Source: an uncultured Pseudovibrio sp.
GTDB taxonomy: Bacteria > Pseudomonadota > Alphaproteobacteria > Rhizobiales > Stappiaceae
Assembly: GCA_947496145.1 (NCBI GenBank)
Contig: CANMBS010000030.1
Coordinates: forward strand, 1 to 64,000
Direction of reading: 5' to 3'
Length of the DNA: 64,000 bases
Both the position numbers and the translations under genes were made by a program. The notes under the pieces are model-generated. The model worked only from the letters and a program-made list of their open reading frames with translations, searched no databases and had not been told where the DNA came from. Of this stretch, positions 18,071-28,951 are shown piece by piece. Numbering within the stretch: position 1 is the stretch's first letter; each line of letters starts with the position of its first letter.

Positions 18071-20064
18071 GACCAGAAATCCCCCGGTGTCGGCGTATGT
18101 TGCTCAAGCGCTTTACGCCGCGCATTTTCATGAGCTTCAATTTCTTCTGCTGGAATGATCTGGAAACTATGATCCTGAGCGGCACGAACGATCAGGCAGC
18201 CGATCACTCCAGCAAAACTTAGCGCAGCCAACCACCAGATGTACCAGGTGACCGCAAAGCCTATAAGAAATCCAAGGCCACCGAGAAAGACACCTATTCC
18301 GGTATTTCGCGGCAAGTGTATATCCTCGTAAGCCTCTGGCATAGCATAAGCTATTCCGCGTTTCTTCATGTCCCAGAAGGCATCAATGTCTTTCACATCC
18401 GGGATGTTTGCAAAGTTATATTCAGCGGGAGGGGAGGACGTTTGCCACTCCAGCGTGCGCGCATTGTAAGGATCGCCAGTGATATCAAGGTTTTCCTCAC
18501 GGTCACGAACACTCACATAAAGCTGTATACCTTGGCAGATAATCCCGGTGAGAACACAAAGTGCTCCAACAGCTGCAACGATCAGATAAGGTTGCCATTC
18601 CGGTAGTTCATAACGCTCCATGCGTCGGGACATCCCAAGGAAGCCAAGGGCATAGAGCGGCATGAAAGCCAGATAGAAGCCAATAATCCAGAACCAGAAC
18701 GAACGAACACCCCACTTTGCGTTGAGCATAAAGCCGGTCGCTTTCGGGAACCAGTACTGGAAACCCGCAAAATAGCCGAAGACCGCTCCGGGGATCAGCA
18801 CATTATGAAAATGCGCGACCAGGAAGGTGGAATTGTGCATCAGGAAGTCTGCCGGAGGGATCGCCAGAAGGACGCCTGAGACGCCGCCGAGGACGAAAGT
18901 GATAAGGAATCCAATGGTAAACAGCATGGCAGGGTGGAAGATGATCCGGCCTTTATACATGGTGAAAACCCAGTCAAAGATTTTCACGCCTGTTGGAACT
19001 GCAATGATCATGGTGGCAATGCCGAAAACCGCGTTCACGTTGGGGCTTGAGCCCATTGTGAAGAAATGATGCAGCCAGACTGAGAAGGATAAGATGGTGA
19101 TAACAGCAGTGGCATATACCAGTGATGCGTAGCCAAAAAGCCTTTTTTGTGAGAAGGTTGCGGTCACTTCCGAGAAGACGCCAAAGGCGGGCAGGATGAG
19201 GATATATACTTCCGGGTGGCCCCAGATCCAGATCAGATTTGCGTAATTCATCATGTTACCGCCAGCTTCATTCGTAAAGAAATGGAAGCCAAGGACCCGG
19301 TCCAAACCGAGCATTGCAGCGACGACTGTTAACGCTGGAAAGGCAAATGCCAATAAAATACTGGTGCATAGCGCAGTCCAGGTGAACAATGGCATTTGCA
19401 TCAGACGCATTTTGGGAGCACGGCATTTTATTATCGTGACAATAAAATTTATCCCCGTCATGGTGCTGCCCACACCACTGACCAGAAGCGCCCAGATCCA
19501 GTAGTCAACGCCCACGCCCGGACTGTACTCAGCGCCGGAATAGGGCGGATAGCCGGTCCATCCAGCTGTTGAGAATTTGCCGATTACAAGAGAGGCCATC
19601 ACCAGCGCGGCCCCGGCTGCGGTGAGCCATAAACTGATGGAGTTCATGAAGGGGAAGGCCACATCGCGTGCGCCAATCTGCTGCGGCACAACGATGTTGA
19701 TCAGCCCCGTCAGAAATGGCATGGCCATGAAGAAAATCATGATGGTACCATGAGAGCTGAACACCTGATCGAAGTGCTCTGGTGCAAGGTATCCATCATT
19801 GCTCAGTGCAATGGCTTGCTGAGCACGCATCATGAGTGCATCGACAAAACCGCGCAGCAACATCACCATGGCAAGAACGATATACATGATACCGATGCGT
19901 TTGTGATCCAGACTGGTCAGCCATTCTTTCCAAAAATACCCCCACTTACCGAAATAAGTGACCAGCAGGAAGACAACGACACCTCCCAGTACGGTAACTG
20001 ACGCGCCGCCAAAAGCAACGGCACTGTAAAGGGGCAGGGAGTCAAAACCTAATCTTCCTAGCAT
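18067..20064 (-). CDS. cyoB: Cytochrome bo3 quinol oxidase subunit I
   Basis: 665 aa, about 15 transmembrane helices, the catalytic haem-copper subunit that oxidises ubiquinol, reduces O2 to water and pumps protons. Visible ligands are HGTIMIFF (low-spin haem His), WGHPEVY with the His-Tyr cross-link pair, the CuB pair HHFFTMG, and HFHNVLIPG for both haems. Length matches E. coli CyoB. Overlaps cyoA by 7 bp. Confidence 0.97.
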   Translation of the reverse strand: MLGRLGFDSLPLYSAVAFGGASVTVLGGVVVFLLVTYFGKWGYFWKEWLTSLDHKRIGIMYIVLAMVMLLRGFVDALMMRAQQAIALSNDGYLAPEHFDQVFSSHGTIMIFFMAMPFLTGLINIVVPQQIGARDVAFPFMNSISLWLTAAGAALVMASLVIGKFSTAGWTGYPPYSGAEYSPGVGVDYWIWALLVSGVGSTMTGINFIVTIIKCRAPKMRLMQMPLFTWTALCTSILLAFAFPALTVVAAMLGLDRVLGFHFFTNEAGGNMMNYANLIWIWGHPEVYILILPAFGVFSEVTATFSQKRLFGYASLVYATAVITILSFSVWLHHFFTMGSSPNVNAVFGIATMIIAVPTGVKIFDWVFTMYKGRIIFHPAMLFTIGFLITFVLGGVSGVLLAIPPADFLMHNSTFLVAHFHNVLIPGAVFGYFAGFQYWFPKATGFMLNAKWGVRSFWFWIIGFYLAFMPLYALGFLGMSRRMERYELPEWQPYLIVAAVGALCVLTGIICQGIQLYVSVRDREENLDITGDPYNARTLEWQTSSPPAEYNFANIPDVKDIDAFWDMKKRGIAYAMPEAYEDIHLPRNTGIGVFLGGLGFLIGFAVTWYIWWLAALSFAGVIGCLIVRAAQDHSFQIIPAEEIEAHENARRKALEQHTPTPGDFWS

Positions 20065-20987
20065 GGTGTAGCCCCCTCACAAGTTGTCTGGCCCTGTACA
20101 GGAGAATGCCTGCGCAAGGTGTTTTCGGGACGTCGTGCGTATTTCTTTAAGATCTCCTCAAAAAGGCCGGGTTTAACCCATGAGAAATACTCGATGCCAT
20201 GTGCGATGCTTGGCAGAGCCAGTTCATTATAGCGAACAGTCGAAAGTGGTTTGCGCTGCAACTTAGCGCTTGCAACCCAGTCGTTAAACTCTTCAGGTGT
20301 CATGGCAACTGCATCAAAAAACTGCATGGCAAAGCCGTCACCGCTGTATTGAGTGTTGCGTCCACGAAAGCGCCCGGTTTCATTGGCTTTTAAGTTAAGC
20401 TGACTGGTCATTCCCGCCATGGCGTAGATTTGTCCACCTAAAGCTGGCACGAGGAACGAGTTCATGACGGTGTCGGAGGTCAGTTGCAGGGAAACGGCCT
20501 TATCCACGGGGAAGGCCAGCTCGTTTACGGAGGCAATGCCAAGGTCAGGATAGATGAAGAGCCACTTCCAGTCCTGCGCAACCACCTGCACATTGATCGT
20601 GTTTTCGGGTGTCGCGATCTTCTTGTAAGGGTCCAGCTTGTATGAATAAGTCCAGACCAGATATCCAAGTGTAATGATAATTGCAGCTGGGATTGACCAG
20701 ACGAACACTTCAATAACGGCAGATTTGTGCCAATCTGGCTTGTATTCTCCGGTTCCCCCTTTTGCGCGGTAGCGCCAGATGAACCAGAACACCATGAAAT
20801 AAACGGGAATAACCACAATCAGCATGATGAAGAAGGCGGTGTAAAGCAGGTCCCGTTCTAAAATAGCAATGGGACCTTTAGGGTCAGCGACGGGAGAGGT
20901 CTGCAAGCTACATCCCGCTAAGATGAGCAAGAGACCCAGCAGAGTTATTCCCCTTAATAAAGGCTTTGAAAGGAAATGTTTCATCAT
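20058..20987 (-). CDS. cyoA: Cytochrome bo3 quinol oxidase subunit II (lipoprotein)
   Basis: 309 aa. The lipobox LAGC lies about 25 residues in, followed by two transmembrane helices and a periplasmic cupredoxin-like domain ([19 protein letters not shown]). The CuA ligands are missing, as expected for a quinol rather than cytochrome c oxidase. The frame stays open to 21077, but ATG at 20987 or 20984 gives a proper lipoprotein signal peptide. First gene of cyoABCD. Confidence 0.93.
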   Translation of the reverse strand: MMKHFLSKPLLRGITLLGLLLILAGCSLQTSPVADPKGPIAILERDLLYTAFFIMLIVVIPVYFMVFWFIWRYRAKGGTGEYKPDWHKSAVIEVFVWSIPAAIIITLGYLVWTYSYKLDPYKKIATPENTINVQVVAQDWKWLFIYPDLGIASVNELAFPVDKAVSLQLTSDTVMNSFLVPALGGQIYAMAGMTSQLNLKANETGRFRGRNTQYSGDGFAMQFFDAVAMTPEEFNDWVASAKLQRKPLSTVRYNELALPSIAHGIEYFSWVKPGLFEEILKKYARRPENTLRRHSPVQGQTTCEGATPC

Positions 20988-21154
20988 ATTCCCGTGCGAC
21001 GTGTGAGTACGGGAATAATTCAAGGGCGACTGGATTACAGAAGCTTTAAAGGAAACAGTAGATGGCCGCAGACCCATGAAATTTTGGGAGAGGTTTCTGT
21101 GTGAGGAGCTGGTAATTGGTTAGCAACTACTCCCTCAATCGCCTCAAGTTATCA

Positions 21155-21574
21155 TCATGCTTTTGCTGGTGATTTAACAGCTTCCAGCATCTCCCCCATC
21201 TTGGTCTGAACCATTCCCAAAGCTTTTAGAGGCCGCAGCATCACCTTAAAATCGTCAATCAGTCCATCTTCATTCCAATGGATCATATCCACGCCGTTGA
21301 TATGGATGCCGTCAATCTCAGTTTCAAATTCCAGCACAGCATTTTCACCACAATCCAGAATCCGCACATATTTAAAAGAGTTATTGACGCCCAACACCTG
21401 CGCCGCACCATATAGGTACATGACAGTCAGTTGCTGCCCCCGCTGCGGGGTGTGCACCACCGGGCTGTAAAACACACAGTCCTTTGCAATCATCCCCGCC
21501 AGTCTGGAAAGGTCCTTGCCTCCCTCCAGCATATCCAGCCAGGCCTGCAGGTTTTCAGAATATTTCCCTGACAT
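21155..21574 (-). CDS. SnoaL/NTF2-like fold protein
   Basis: 139 aa, small soluble alpha+beta barrel of the SnoaL/NTF2 type (AWLDMLEGGKDLSRLAGMIA, then LEFETEIDGIHINGVDMIHWNEDGLIDDFKVMLRP). The closing pattern W-EDG-I-DF-V--RPL is common in this family. Start at 21574 follows a strong GGAGGA ribosome binding site; the upstream in-frame start at 21613 is ignored. Function is unknown; family members are isomerases, hydrolases or ligand binders. Confidence 0.8.
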   Translation of the reverse strand: MSGKYSENLQAWLDMLEGGKDLSRLAGMIAKDCVFYSPVVHTPQRGQQLTVMYLYGAAQVLGVNNSFKYVRILDCGENAVLEFETEIDGIHINGVDMIHWNEDGLIDDFKVMLRPLKALGMVQTKMGEMLEAVKSPAKA

Positions 21575-21965
21575 AACATTATCCTCCCCATCAGCTGCGG
21601 TTGCTCCCCCCAAAAATGTCGTTCAGCAACCAGCAAACTTTTATATTCAAACCCACCTTAACGTATTGGTCAAGCGTGGGTGGAGTATCCTTGCACAAAG
21701 GAGAATAAGTCCGTTTGCGTTGGTTTGCGCGGATTTGCGTTGGTTTGGTGTTTGCAGCGTTTTTTTTGTTCTTCGCGGGCCAGTCCTGACCTGAGAATGA
21801 AAACACCACATGACACCAGTAATTCTGCAACTTGTCACTATCTTAAAAATGGAGGCAGGAAGTTATGCCCGTCATCACACAAACAATCAAACAAGCAAAA
21901 CTCGTGGGTGGCATCCTATCAATTTCTATGCATCATTCCCTAAGGTAAGAAATAGGGAGAGTGGA

Positions 21966-23693
21966 ATGCGTTGGATTGCAGGACTGGTTGTTGTCCTTGT
22001 CGCAACTGCTGCCGGTTACTATTGGTATGCGCGCCCTCCTGCCTATCCGCAAAAGTACATTCTCAGCGCTGATCGCATTTTGACTATGAATCCTGAGCGA
22101 CCGGAGGCGAAGGCCGTTCTGGTGGATAGTGATGAGGTGATTGCAGTCGGCTCTTTACGTCAGCTTCAGGAACTGGAGGATGTGAAAGTCATTCACCTTG
22201 ACGGAACGCTGATTCCAGGCCTCATTGAACCTCATACTCATCCGATTGCAGCAGCTTTGCTGGGCGCAACGACAGATTTGAGCGCGTTTAAATACAATAA
22301 CCGCATGGAAATCATGCAAGCGCTCAGAGATTCTGCAGATGGCTACAGCCTGACACCGTGGATTCTCGCTTATGGTTGGGACCCGATTGCTATTGCTGGC
22401 CTTAAGCCGCCAACGCTTGCAGAACTTGACGCAATTGCACCTGACAGGCCATTGCTTATTCTGACGCAGATGATGCATGAGGCATACGCCAACTCAGCCG
22501 CTTTAAAAGAAGCCGGGATCAATCCTCTTCGCGGGCCGATGCTGCGGGAACTGGAAGCAATTGATCATGTCATCTCAGCTATTCCTGCGCCTTCTGATGA
22601 GCTTGTTGAACTGCTGGTGCGCAAGCAGTATGCAGATTATGCTGCGGCAGGCTTTACCACCATTGGTGTGCCCGGTGCAGTTGGCCGCCATCCTGATCCG
22701 GTTGGATTGCTGCAGCGTATTGGACTTGACGATAACCCGCCCGTCCGAACCTATCTCTATCTTACAGAGGAGCAGTTGCCGGACTGGCGGTTTGGCGGGG
22801 ATGACCGGTTTGCCATTGTCGGAGCAAAATTCTGGATAGATGGTTCACCTTTTACCGGTGCCGCTGCAACAACTCATCCCTATGAAAACACTGAGCTTGT
22901 TCTTGAAAGACTCGGATTGGCAGAGGGGCATAGCGGTGCGCTTAATATGGACTTTGATGTGCTGGTTAAAAAACTGCGCAGCGTTCATGAAAAGAGTGGT
23001 CAGGTGGCACTGCACGTTCAGGGAGAGCGTGCGGTCGATCAGGCGCTTGCAGCAATCGATGTGGTTCAGCGGGAGGATCCGCGCGCCAACATCTCCCATC
23101 GGCTGGAACACAACGCCCTGATCACGGGCGAGCAGATACAACGTGCAGCTAATCTGGGCGTTTCTCTCGGGTTCTTCATTGATCACATCACATATTATGG
23201 CGATCAGCTGGAACATCTTTTCGGCAAAGAGCGCCTGCAACGTTACATGCCTGTTCGCAATGCGTTGGACAATGGCCTGACCGTCACCTTCCATGGGGAC
23301 CACCCGTCAACGCCAATCAATCCATTAAGAACCGTGGAAACCTCCATGTCGCGCAGTTCTGAAAGTGGTGAGACGGTGGTTGGGGCAGAACACGCTGTGA
23401 CGCTTGAAGAAGCACTTCAGGCGATGACGGTGAACTCTGCCTATCAGCTGGGGCAGGGCGATGAGATCGGCAAGATTGCCGAAGGTATGAAAGCAGACTT
23501 CACCTTGCTCAATGGCAACCCACAGGTGATGCGGCCTGAAGGGTTGCGGCTGATAAAGCCCGTTCTGACCATAAGAGATGGGCAGCCGGTTGATACACGC
23601 TTTGTAAGCTGGTTCGAGCCTGGGCTTGCAATCAAAGCACTGTGGAAGATGCTGACAGGGTCTGACAGTACTCAGGAAACCAGCAGAACCTGA
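21966..23693 (+). CDS. Membrane-anchored amidohydrolase (YtcJ-like)
   Basis: 575 aa metal-dependent hydrolase of the amidohydrolase superfamily, YtcJ/LAF3 type. A single N-terminal hydrophobic helix (residues 4-20) anchors it, active site outside. The metal-binding EPHTHPIAAALLG (HxH) follows about 95 residues in. The composite beta-sandwich ends are seen as LSADRILTMNPE at the N side and GKIAEGMKADFTLLNGNP at the C side. ATG at 21966 follows GGGAGAG; the long frame back to 21810 lacks family sequence. The substrate (an amide, imide or carbamate) cannot be told. Confidence 0.85.
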   Translation: MRWIAGLVVVLVATAAGYYWYARPPAYPQKYILSADRILTMNPERPEAKAVLVDSDEVIAVGSLRQLQELEDVKVIHLDGTLIPGLIEPHTHPIAAALLGATTDLSAFKYNNRMEIMQALRDSADGYSLTPWILAYGWDPIAIAGLKPPTLAELDAIAPDRPLLILTQMMHEAYANSAALKEAGINPLRGPMLRELEAIDHVISAIPAPSDELVELLVRKQYADYAAAGFTTIGVPGAVGRHPDPVGLLQRIGLDDNPPVRTYLYLTEEQLPDWRFGGDDRFAIVGAKFWIDGSPFTGAAATTHPYENTELVLERLGLAEGHSGALNMDFDVLVKKLRSVHEKSGQVALHVQGERAVDQALAAIDVVQREDPRANISHRLEHNALITGEQIQRAANLGVSLGFFIDHITYYGDQLEHLFGKERLQRYMPVRNALDNGLTVTFHGDHPSTPINPLRTVETSMSRSSESGETVVGAEHAVTLEEALQAMTVNSAYQLGQGDEIGKIAEGMKADFTLLNGNPQVMRPEGLRLIKPVLTIRDGQPVDTRFVSWFEPGLAIKALWKMLTGSDSTQETSRT

Positions 23694-23975
23694 GTGATTT
23701 ACCCAAGGTTTTCACCTTTTCTTTGCACATCGAAACCTAGGGTAACTTTAGAGGATGATCTTTGAAAAGGACATCTGCACCTCTGTTTTTTGAAATGTGC
23801 TTTGGAAAAGCTGCTCACTTTTCAAATGCAGACAAGACAGAAAAAGACGTGAGCATTGCCTCTGATTTTATAGGGATCAGAGTTGCTGGAAGGTTTGCGC
23901 TCAGGGGCATCTGATCGCAATCCTTTGGATTTTCGGGAGGAAGATACATGAGCCCACTTTCGAAAAGGACGGCAG
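23694..23975. other. Intergenic region
   Basis: About 280 bp before the patatin operon with no gene recognised; presumably carries its promoter. Confidence 0.3.
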
Positions 23976-25067
23976 ATGAAACAGGGAATTGGCCTTGTCA
24001 TGCAAGGCGGCGGTGCGCTTGGCGCTTATGAAGTTGGCGCACTGACCCGTATCTATCAAGAGGGATACGAGCCCGAGATCATCACGGGCACGTCAATCGG
24101 CGCATTGAATGCAGCCGTCATCGCCGCGCCCAAGCTGGGTGATCCGATGGAAACACTCCATGCACTGTGGAATCATCTTGGTCATTCCCCCGGATTTGTG
24201 TGGCATTCCAGTCAAAAGCTCCTGCGAGCCAGTCTGGGCCATCCGCGTTTCTTCAAGTTACATCCCCCCTCTTTCATGGGGCCTTCCAGACCAAGCATTT
24301 ATGATATTACGCCCGCGCTGGAAACCATGGAGAAGTTCATTGACTTTGAACGCCTCAACGCTCCCGAAACGCCCCGGGTGGTGATTACCGCAACCAATGT
24401 GGCAACCGGACAGATTGAACGGTTCTCTAATAGAGATACCAACCTGACAGCCATGCATATTATGGCAAGTGGCAGTCTGCCACCGGGCTTCCCACCTATT
24501 GAATTGAATGGCAAATACTATTGGGATGGCGGCCTTTATGATAACACGCCTGTTCGTTCACTCCTGCGGATATTGGACGAGCATCAGGTTGCTCATATGC
24601 CTATTTTCCTGATTGAGCTGTTCTGCCCGGAAGGCATCATCCCCTCTACAGTTGAAGAAGCCATCGACCGGATGACCGAGCTGGTTTATGAAGACAAGTT
24701 CTGGCACATGCTTGATGGCGATAAAAGCGCCCAGCACTATTCCAAAATGCTATGGGATCTGGATAAGCTGGTGCCCAAAGACTCGCCGATGAGGAAGTGC
24801 GAGCACTATCAGGCTCTCATGAAGATGCGAGCAATCTCACATATTGTTACTGTTTCCGCTGAACACAATGCTTTGTCCGGCGTAGTTGATTTTGAGCCGG
24901 AAAGCATCAAGACACGGATTGAAACAGGATATCTGGCGGCAGATGAAGCAATCCGCAAGCATTCAGAGCGGATTGACGCGATCATAGAAACGCCGCAGAC
25001 CGGACATCTGACCGATACAACTCATTCAGACCATAAACCTCATCCAGAAGAAAAGAGGTGTTTATGA
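23976..25067 (+). CDS. Patatin-like phospholipase
   Basis: 363 aa lipid acyl hydrolase with a Ser-Asp dyad. The oxyanion glycine loop GGGALGAYEVGAL is at residues 9-21, the nucleophile elbow is GTSIGALNA and the catalytic Asp is in DGGLYDNTP. The C-terminal third, ending in VDFEPESIKTRIETGY, resembles the DUF3734 extension found on one bacterial patatin subgroup. AAAGGA precedes the ATG. Its stop overlaps the next start (ATGA at 25064), so it is coupled to the alpha/beta hydrolase. It probably acts on membrane or storage lipids in the cytoplasm, as no signal peptide is seen. Confidence 0.9.
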   Translation: MKQGIGLVMQGGGALGAYEVGALTRIYQEGYEPEIITGTSIGALNAAVIAAPKLGDPMETLHALWNHLGHSPGFVWHSSQKLLRASLGHPRFFKLHPPSFMGPSRPSIYDITPALETMEKFIDFERLNAPETPRVVITATNVATGQIERFSNRDTNLTAMHIMASGSLPPGFPPIELNGKYYWDGGLYDNTPVRSLLRILDEHQVAHMPIFLIELFCPEGIIPSTVEEAIDRMTELVYEDKFWHMLDGDKSAQHYSKMLWDLDKLVPKDSPMRKCEHYQALMKMRAISHIVTVSAEHNALSGVVDFEPESIKTRIETGYLAADEAIRKHSERIDAIIETPQTGHLTDTTHSDHKPHPEEKRCL

Positions 25068-25963
25068 GCCAGATCGACGAAAGCAAATATGACAGCGGAG
25101 CCTACGAGAACAAGTGGTTCACCACGTCAGATGGTATCAGGCTGAACTATCGGCTTTATGGCAACGGCGAAAGCAAGAAGCCAGCTATCATCGCCTTGCC
25201 CGGCCTGACACGCTGCGTGCGTGATATTGATCCCATGGCCTGCGAAATGGGTAAGGACTTCAAGGTCTACGCGCTCAACCTGCGCGGGCGGGATCTGTCT
25301 GGTTATGACCCGGACTATAAAAACTACAATACCAGAGTTTACATCCGCGATATCTATGAGTTCTGGCAGCATACGGGCGAAGGTCCCGTTGTGTTGCTCG
25401 GCTCTTCTCTTGGCGCATTACTGGCAATGCTGATGGTAGAGGATCATCCGGATATGCTTGCTGGCACCGTGCTTAATGACCTTGGTGCAACCATCGAATT
25501 TGCAGGCATGTCGCGCATTTTCGGGTATGCCGGGCGCTTGGCGGACGAGGAAAAGCTTAGCGCAGTTGTTGCAACCGTTAAAGAACATGTGGGCAATCAG
25601 TTTGAAGATCTGCCGGAAGAAAAATGGGAGCGCATGGCGCTTTCCATGTATGGCCTGAAAAACGGTAAATGGCATCACCGCTATGATGACAATCTCGGTC
25701 TGGCGCTTGCGGAGAATAAAGAGACCCCGCGAGATTTGTGGGCCGCGCATAAACGGGCTGCGCAACTGGAGCTTCCGATCCTTTCTATTCGCGGAGAACT
25801 GTCTGATGTCACATCAGCAGAAACCATCCGTACCATGAAGGAGATGGCTCCGAAAATGCAGGCGGTTGATATTCCGGGGCGCGGGCACTGCCCGATTATG
25901 GATGAGTCTTCCTGTCTTCAGGCGCTGACTGGTTTTATGGGGCAGTTTGAAAATCCTGCCTGA
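25064..25963 (+). CDS. Alpha/beta hydrolase
   Basis: 299 aa. Nucleophile elbow GSSLG and the C-terminal GRGHCP carrying the catalytic His are visible, in a canonical alpha/beta hydrolase fold. ATG at 25064 with AAGAGGTG is preferred over GTG at 25058. It is coupled to the upstream patatin gene and followed 23 bp later by an MFS exporter. The three may process and export a lipid-derived compound, or detoxify one (inference). Confidence 0.9.
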   Translation: MSQIDESKYDSGAYENKWFTTSDGIRLNYRLYGNGESKKPAIIALPGLTRCVRDIDPMACEMGKDFKVYALNLRGRDLSGYDPDYKNYNTRVYIRDIYEFWQHTGEGPVVLLGSSLGALLAMLMVEDHPDMLAGTVLNDLGATIEFAGMSRIFGYAGRLADEEKLSAVVATVKEHVGNQFEDLPEEKWERMALSMYGLKNGKWHHRYDDNLGLALAENKETPRDLWAAHKRAAQLELPILSIRGELSDVTSAETIRTMKEMAPKMQAVDIPGRGHCPIMDESSCLQALTGFMGQFENPA

Positions 25964-25986
25964 CTGTTCCAACGAAGGAGGCAAGG

Positions 25987-27510
25987 ATGCCCCGTAAATA
26001 CGTGGTGCTGTTGAACATGGTCGGTGCCATTGCCATGGTCATGATCGATCAGACCGTTCTGGGTATTGTTCTGCCTTCCTTGCAACGCGCTTACGAGTTT
26101 GGCCCCGTTCACATGCAATGGGCCGTAAACGCCTATCTCATTGCTTTGGCTGCATTGCTTATGTGTGGTGGCTGGCTGGGCGACAGGTTTGGTTTTTACA
26201 CCACCTTCCGCATTGGTGTGGGCCTGTTCACCATGGCCTCACTTGCATGCGCCTATGCACCCACAGGAGATCTCTTTATCGCCGCCCGCGCCTTTCAGGG
26301 GGCAGGGGCGGCCTTAATGCAACCTGCGGCAACGTCGCTGGTGTTCTCAGCATTCCCCAAGGACGACAGGGGCAAGGCGCTTGCGCTTTATGTCGGCGCT
26401 GGCCTTGTGTTCCTTGCTGCCGGTCCTTTGATTGGCGGAGCGCTGGTAGAATACCTGTCGTGGCGTATGGTGTTTCTTATCAACGTACCCATCGGCGCAT
26501 TTGCACTGATTATGGCCTTTGTTGTTGGCAGGAGTGAGCCCAAAGAAGGAACAGGAACCTTCGATTTCCAGGGCGCATTCATGTTCGTCATGGCGCTGAT
26601 TGTCTTCACAGTTGCAGTTCAAAGGTTCGGGGACTATCGGCTCTCACTTGGAGAAGGCATTGTTTCCATTGGCTTTGTGGTTTTAATCTGCGCCCTCATA
26701 TATGGCAGGCGAGAGCGGGTGAAGCATCCATTCATTCAATTCTCACTGTTTGAGAACAAGATTTACCTCGGCTGCTGCATTTTACTGTTTTGCATCCCCT
26801 TTGCGCTTTTAGGTCAGGTGGTTTTCGGGTCTGTTTTCGTGCAGAATGTTCTGGGACTGTCGCCCATCGAAGCTGGCCTTTCCATGCTGCCCGTGGTGCT
26901 GACAATCATCATATTCGCTCAGGTGGGCGGTGGACTTGTTGGGAAAATGGACTTTAAGAAGCTGGCTATGACCGGGACGCTGGCAATGGCTCTTGGGTTT
27001 TCCAGTCAGGCTCTTGTTCTGCACCTTAACGAACTTTGGATGCTGATGCCCGGCATGATCCTGATGGGAGCGGGGTTAGGTCTGCTGGTGAGCACCGTAT
27101 CAGCAGAAGCCTTGTCTCATGTCGCCTTGCCCAGCCGCGCACGCGCCTCAGCGCTGCTTCAGACATTCCGGCAGACTGGCGGCGTTTTCGGCATTGCCTG
27201 CATTGGTTCACTGATCAACTGGCGCGAGAAAACCATGATCTCGGCTGCTGCCGAACTTATGGAACCCAATGATAGAGATCGCGAACTCCTGCAGTTACTG
27301 CTTTATAAGTTCATGAATGACCAGCCGATTGTTGCAGCTCAATTACATGAGCGCTGGCCGCAATCGCTTTATATACTGAAAAGGATCAGCAGCAGTGCAT
27401 TGGCGGATGGATACTTTTTTGGTGCCGCTGTTCTGGTTGGGGCGGCATTAATGTCCATATGGGCATTCAGGCCGGAAAAAGCGAAAACGGATCAAGGTCC
27501 GGCCAGATAA
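25987..27510 (+). CDS. MFS drug:H+ antiporter, DHA2 (EmrB-like) family
   Basis: 507 aa with about 14 transmembrane helices. It has the DHA2 N-terminal IDQTVLGIVLPSLQ, GGWLGDRFGFYTTFRIG (motif A) and SLVFSAFPKDDRGKAL. A perfect AAGGAGG ribosome binding site precedes the ATG. No EmrA-like adaptor is adjacent, although an HlyD-family gene lies convergent downstream. Last gene of the patatin operon; exports hydrophobic compounds across the inner membrane. Confidence 0.92.
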   Translation: MPRKYVVLLNMVGAIAMVMIDQTVLGIVLPSLQRAYEFGPVHMQWAVNAYLIALAALLMCGGWLGDRFGFYTTFRIGVGLFTMASLACAYAPTGDLFIAARAFQGAGAALMQPAATSLVFSAFPKDDRGKALALYVGAGLVFLAAGPLIGGALVEYLSWRMVFLINVPIGAFALIMAFVVGRSEPKEGTGTFDFQGAFMFVMALIVFTVAVQRFGDYRLSLGEGIVSIGFVVLICALIYGRRERVKHPFIQFSLFENKIYLGCCILLFCIPFALLGQVVFGSVFVQNVLGLSPIEAGLSMLPVVLTIIIFAQVGGGLVGKMDFKKLAMTGTLAMALGFSSQALVLHLNELWMLMPGMILMGAGLGLLVSTVSAEALSHVALPSRARASALLQTFRQTGGVFGIACIGSLINWREKTMISAAAELMEPNDRDRELLQLLLYKFMNDQPIVAAQLHERWPQSLYILKRISSSALADGYFFGAAVLVGAALMSIWAFRPEKAKTDQGPAR

Positions 27511-27553
27511 TTGCTCTCAAACCTGCCTGCTCGCAAAGGATGTCTCTGCAAAA

Positions 27554-27585
27554 GCAGTGAGAACGCATTACCAATATCTCACTGC
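27554..27585. terminator. Hairpin between convergent MFS and HlyD genes
   Basis: GCAGTGAGA (27554-27562) and TCTCACTGC (27577-27585), a perfect 9-bp stem with a 14-nt loop, in the 124-bp convergent gap. It could end transcripts from both sides. Confidence 0.5.
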
Positions 27586-27634
27586 TCATCTTGCGTTTTA
27601 TCTAACTGGCAGCTTTGGTTCCAGCTTCGGCAAA

Positions 27635-28951
27635 TCAAGTCTCTCGCATGGCGTGGGCAATCTGGTCCATCATGGGTTTGATCAGATATGACAGAACAGA
27701 ACGGTCTTCAGTCTTAATAAACGCTTCCACCGGCATTCCGGGAACCAGCGTCTTATCGCCTAACCGTTCCAGCTCCTCATCAGAAATCACCAGTTCAGCA
27801 AGGTAATACGTGCTGCCCGTTCTCTGATCCTCAACAAGGTCAGGAGAGATGGTTTTCAGCTGTGCCTTCAGTTCCGGCGTTGTGCGTTTATCAAAGGCAG
27901 GCAACCGGATAGTAGCTCCTTGCTTGGGTGTGATCTGGTCAACGTCAACCGGCTTCACCCGTGCCTCTACGATCAACTGGTCCTCTTCAGGCACAATCTT
28001 CATCACAACTTCACCGCCCATGATAACCCCGCCGATGGTATGGACAGACAAGTTGTAGACCTTGCCGTTTTGTGGTGCGCGGATCTGGGTCCGGCGCAGC
28101 TCATCCTGTGCTGCGATATGCCGTTCCTGCAACTCACCAATTTCGGCCCGTGTGCGTTGAAGCTGCTCCAGATTTTGTGAGCGCAGTTCTTCATCAGCCT
28201 GCAAAATCATGATCCTGCGTTCACTGATGGATTCTTCTGAGCGGGCCATTTGCGAAATGAAGCCACCTAGCTCAACTTCCAGAGAGCTGCGCTCCCGCTC
28301 AAAGGCCATCACGCGGGAATCTGTCACCAGTTTCTTGTCGCGCAAATGTCTCAGGTTCACCAGCTCTGAGTCCAGAAGGTCAATCTCTGTCTGCTTAGCA
28401 GAGCGCTGACGCTCCAATCCGGCAACGAGCTTTTGCAACTGGCCAATCTGCGCATGAAGCTGCTGTTTCTTACTCTCGTGATTGAGTTGCCGCGCCTGCA
28501 TCATACTGCGCTGCGTCTCGCGAATTATAGAAAGACGGGTCTCGTGGGCCGTGCTGTTTGCAGGTCTTTTGAAATTGATCTCCGTTTGACCTTTCAATTC
28601 AGCAACCAAACGAGCCTCTTGCGCATAAAGCTCATCGAGCTGATTGCTCAAAACGCCAAGGTTGGAGCGGGTCAGCGTATCATCCAGCTGTAACACCAGA
28701 TCACCAGCCTTCACCCAGTCTCCGTTTTGAACGAAGATTTTATTGACGATGCCGCCGTCCCGATGCTGCACCGATTTGGTGCTGGTCTCCACCACGACCT
28801 TTGCAGGGGCTACAACCGCGCCGGAGATTTCAGTCACCACCGACCATGTACCGCCACCGAGCACCAGTGCTGCTGCAAGAAATCCGCCAACGCGCAAATG
28901 ACGGGAGATGCTTCCGGCAAGGTCGTAATGTCCTTTGTCCTTCTTAGCCAT
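27635..28951 (-). CDS. HlyD-family type I secretion adaptor (PrtE-like)
   Basis: 438 aa periplasmic adaptor. One N-terminal transmembrane helix (residues about 18-38), then a lipoyl half-motif (VVVETSTKSVQHRDGGIVNKIFVQNGDWV), a long coiled-coil hairpin (about 90-270), the second lipoyl half, and the C-terminal beta domain. It bridges the ABC exporter and an outer-membrane TolC-like channel, which is not encoded in this window. Its ATG overlaps the end of the ABC gene by 8 bp. Last gene of the secretion operon. Confidence 0.93.
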   Translation of the reverse strand: MAKKDKGHYDLAGSISRHLRVGGFLAAALVLGGGTWSVVTEISGAVVAPAKVVVETSTKSVQHRDGGIVNKIFVQNGDWVKAGDLVLQLDDTLTRSNLGVLSNQLDELYAQEARLVAELKGQTEINFKRPANSTAHETRLSIIRETQRSMMQARQLNHESKKQQLHAQIGQLQKLVAGLERQRSAKQTEIDLLDSELVNLRHLRDKKLVTDSRVMAFERERSSLEVELGGFISQMARSEESISERRIMILQADEELRSQNLEQLQRTRAEIGELQERHIAAQDELRRTQIRAPQNGKVYNLSVHTIGGVIMGGEVVMKIVPEEDQLIVEARVKPVDVDQITPKQGATIRLPAFDKRTTPELKAQLKTISPDLVEDQRTGSTYYLAELVISDEELERLGDKTLVPGMPVEAFIKTEDRSVLSYLIKPMMDQIAHAMRET

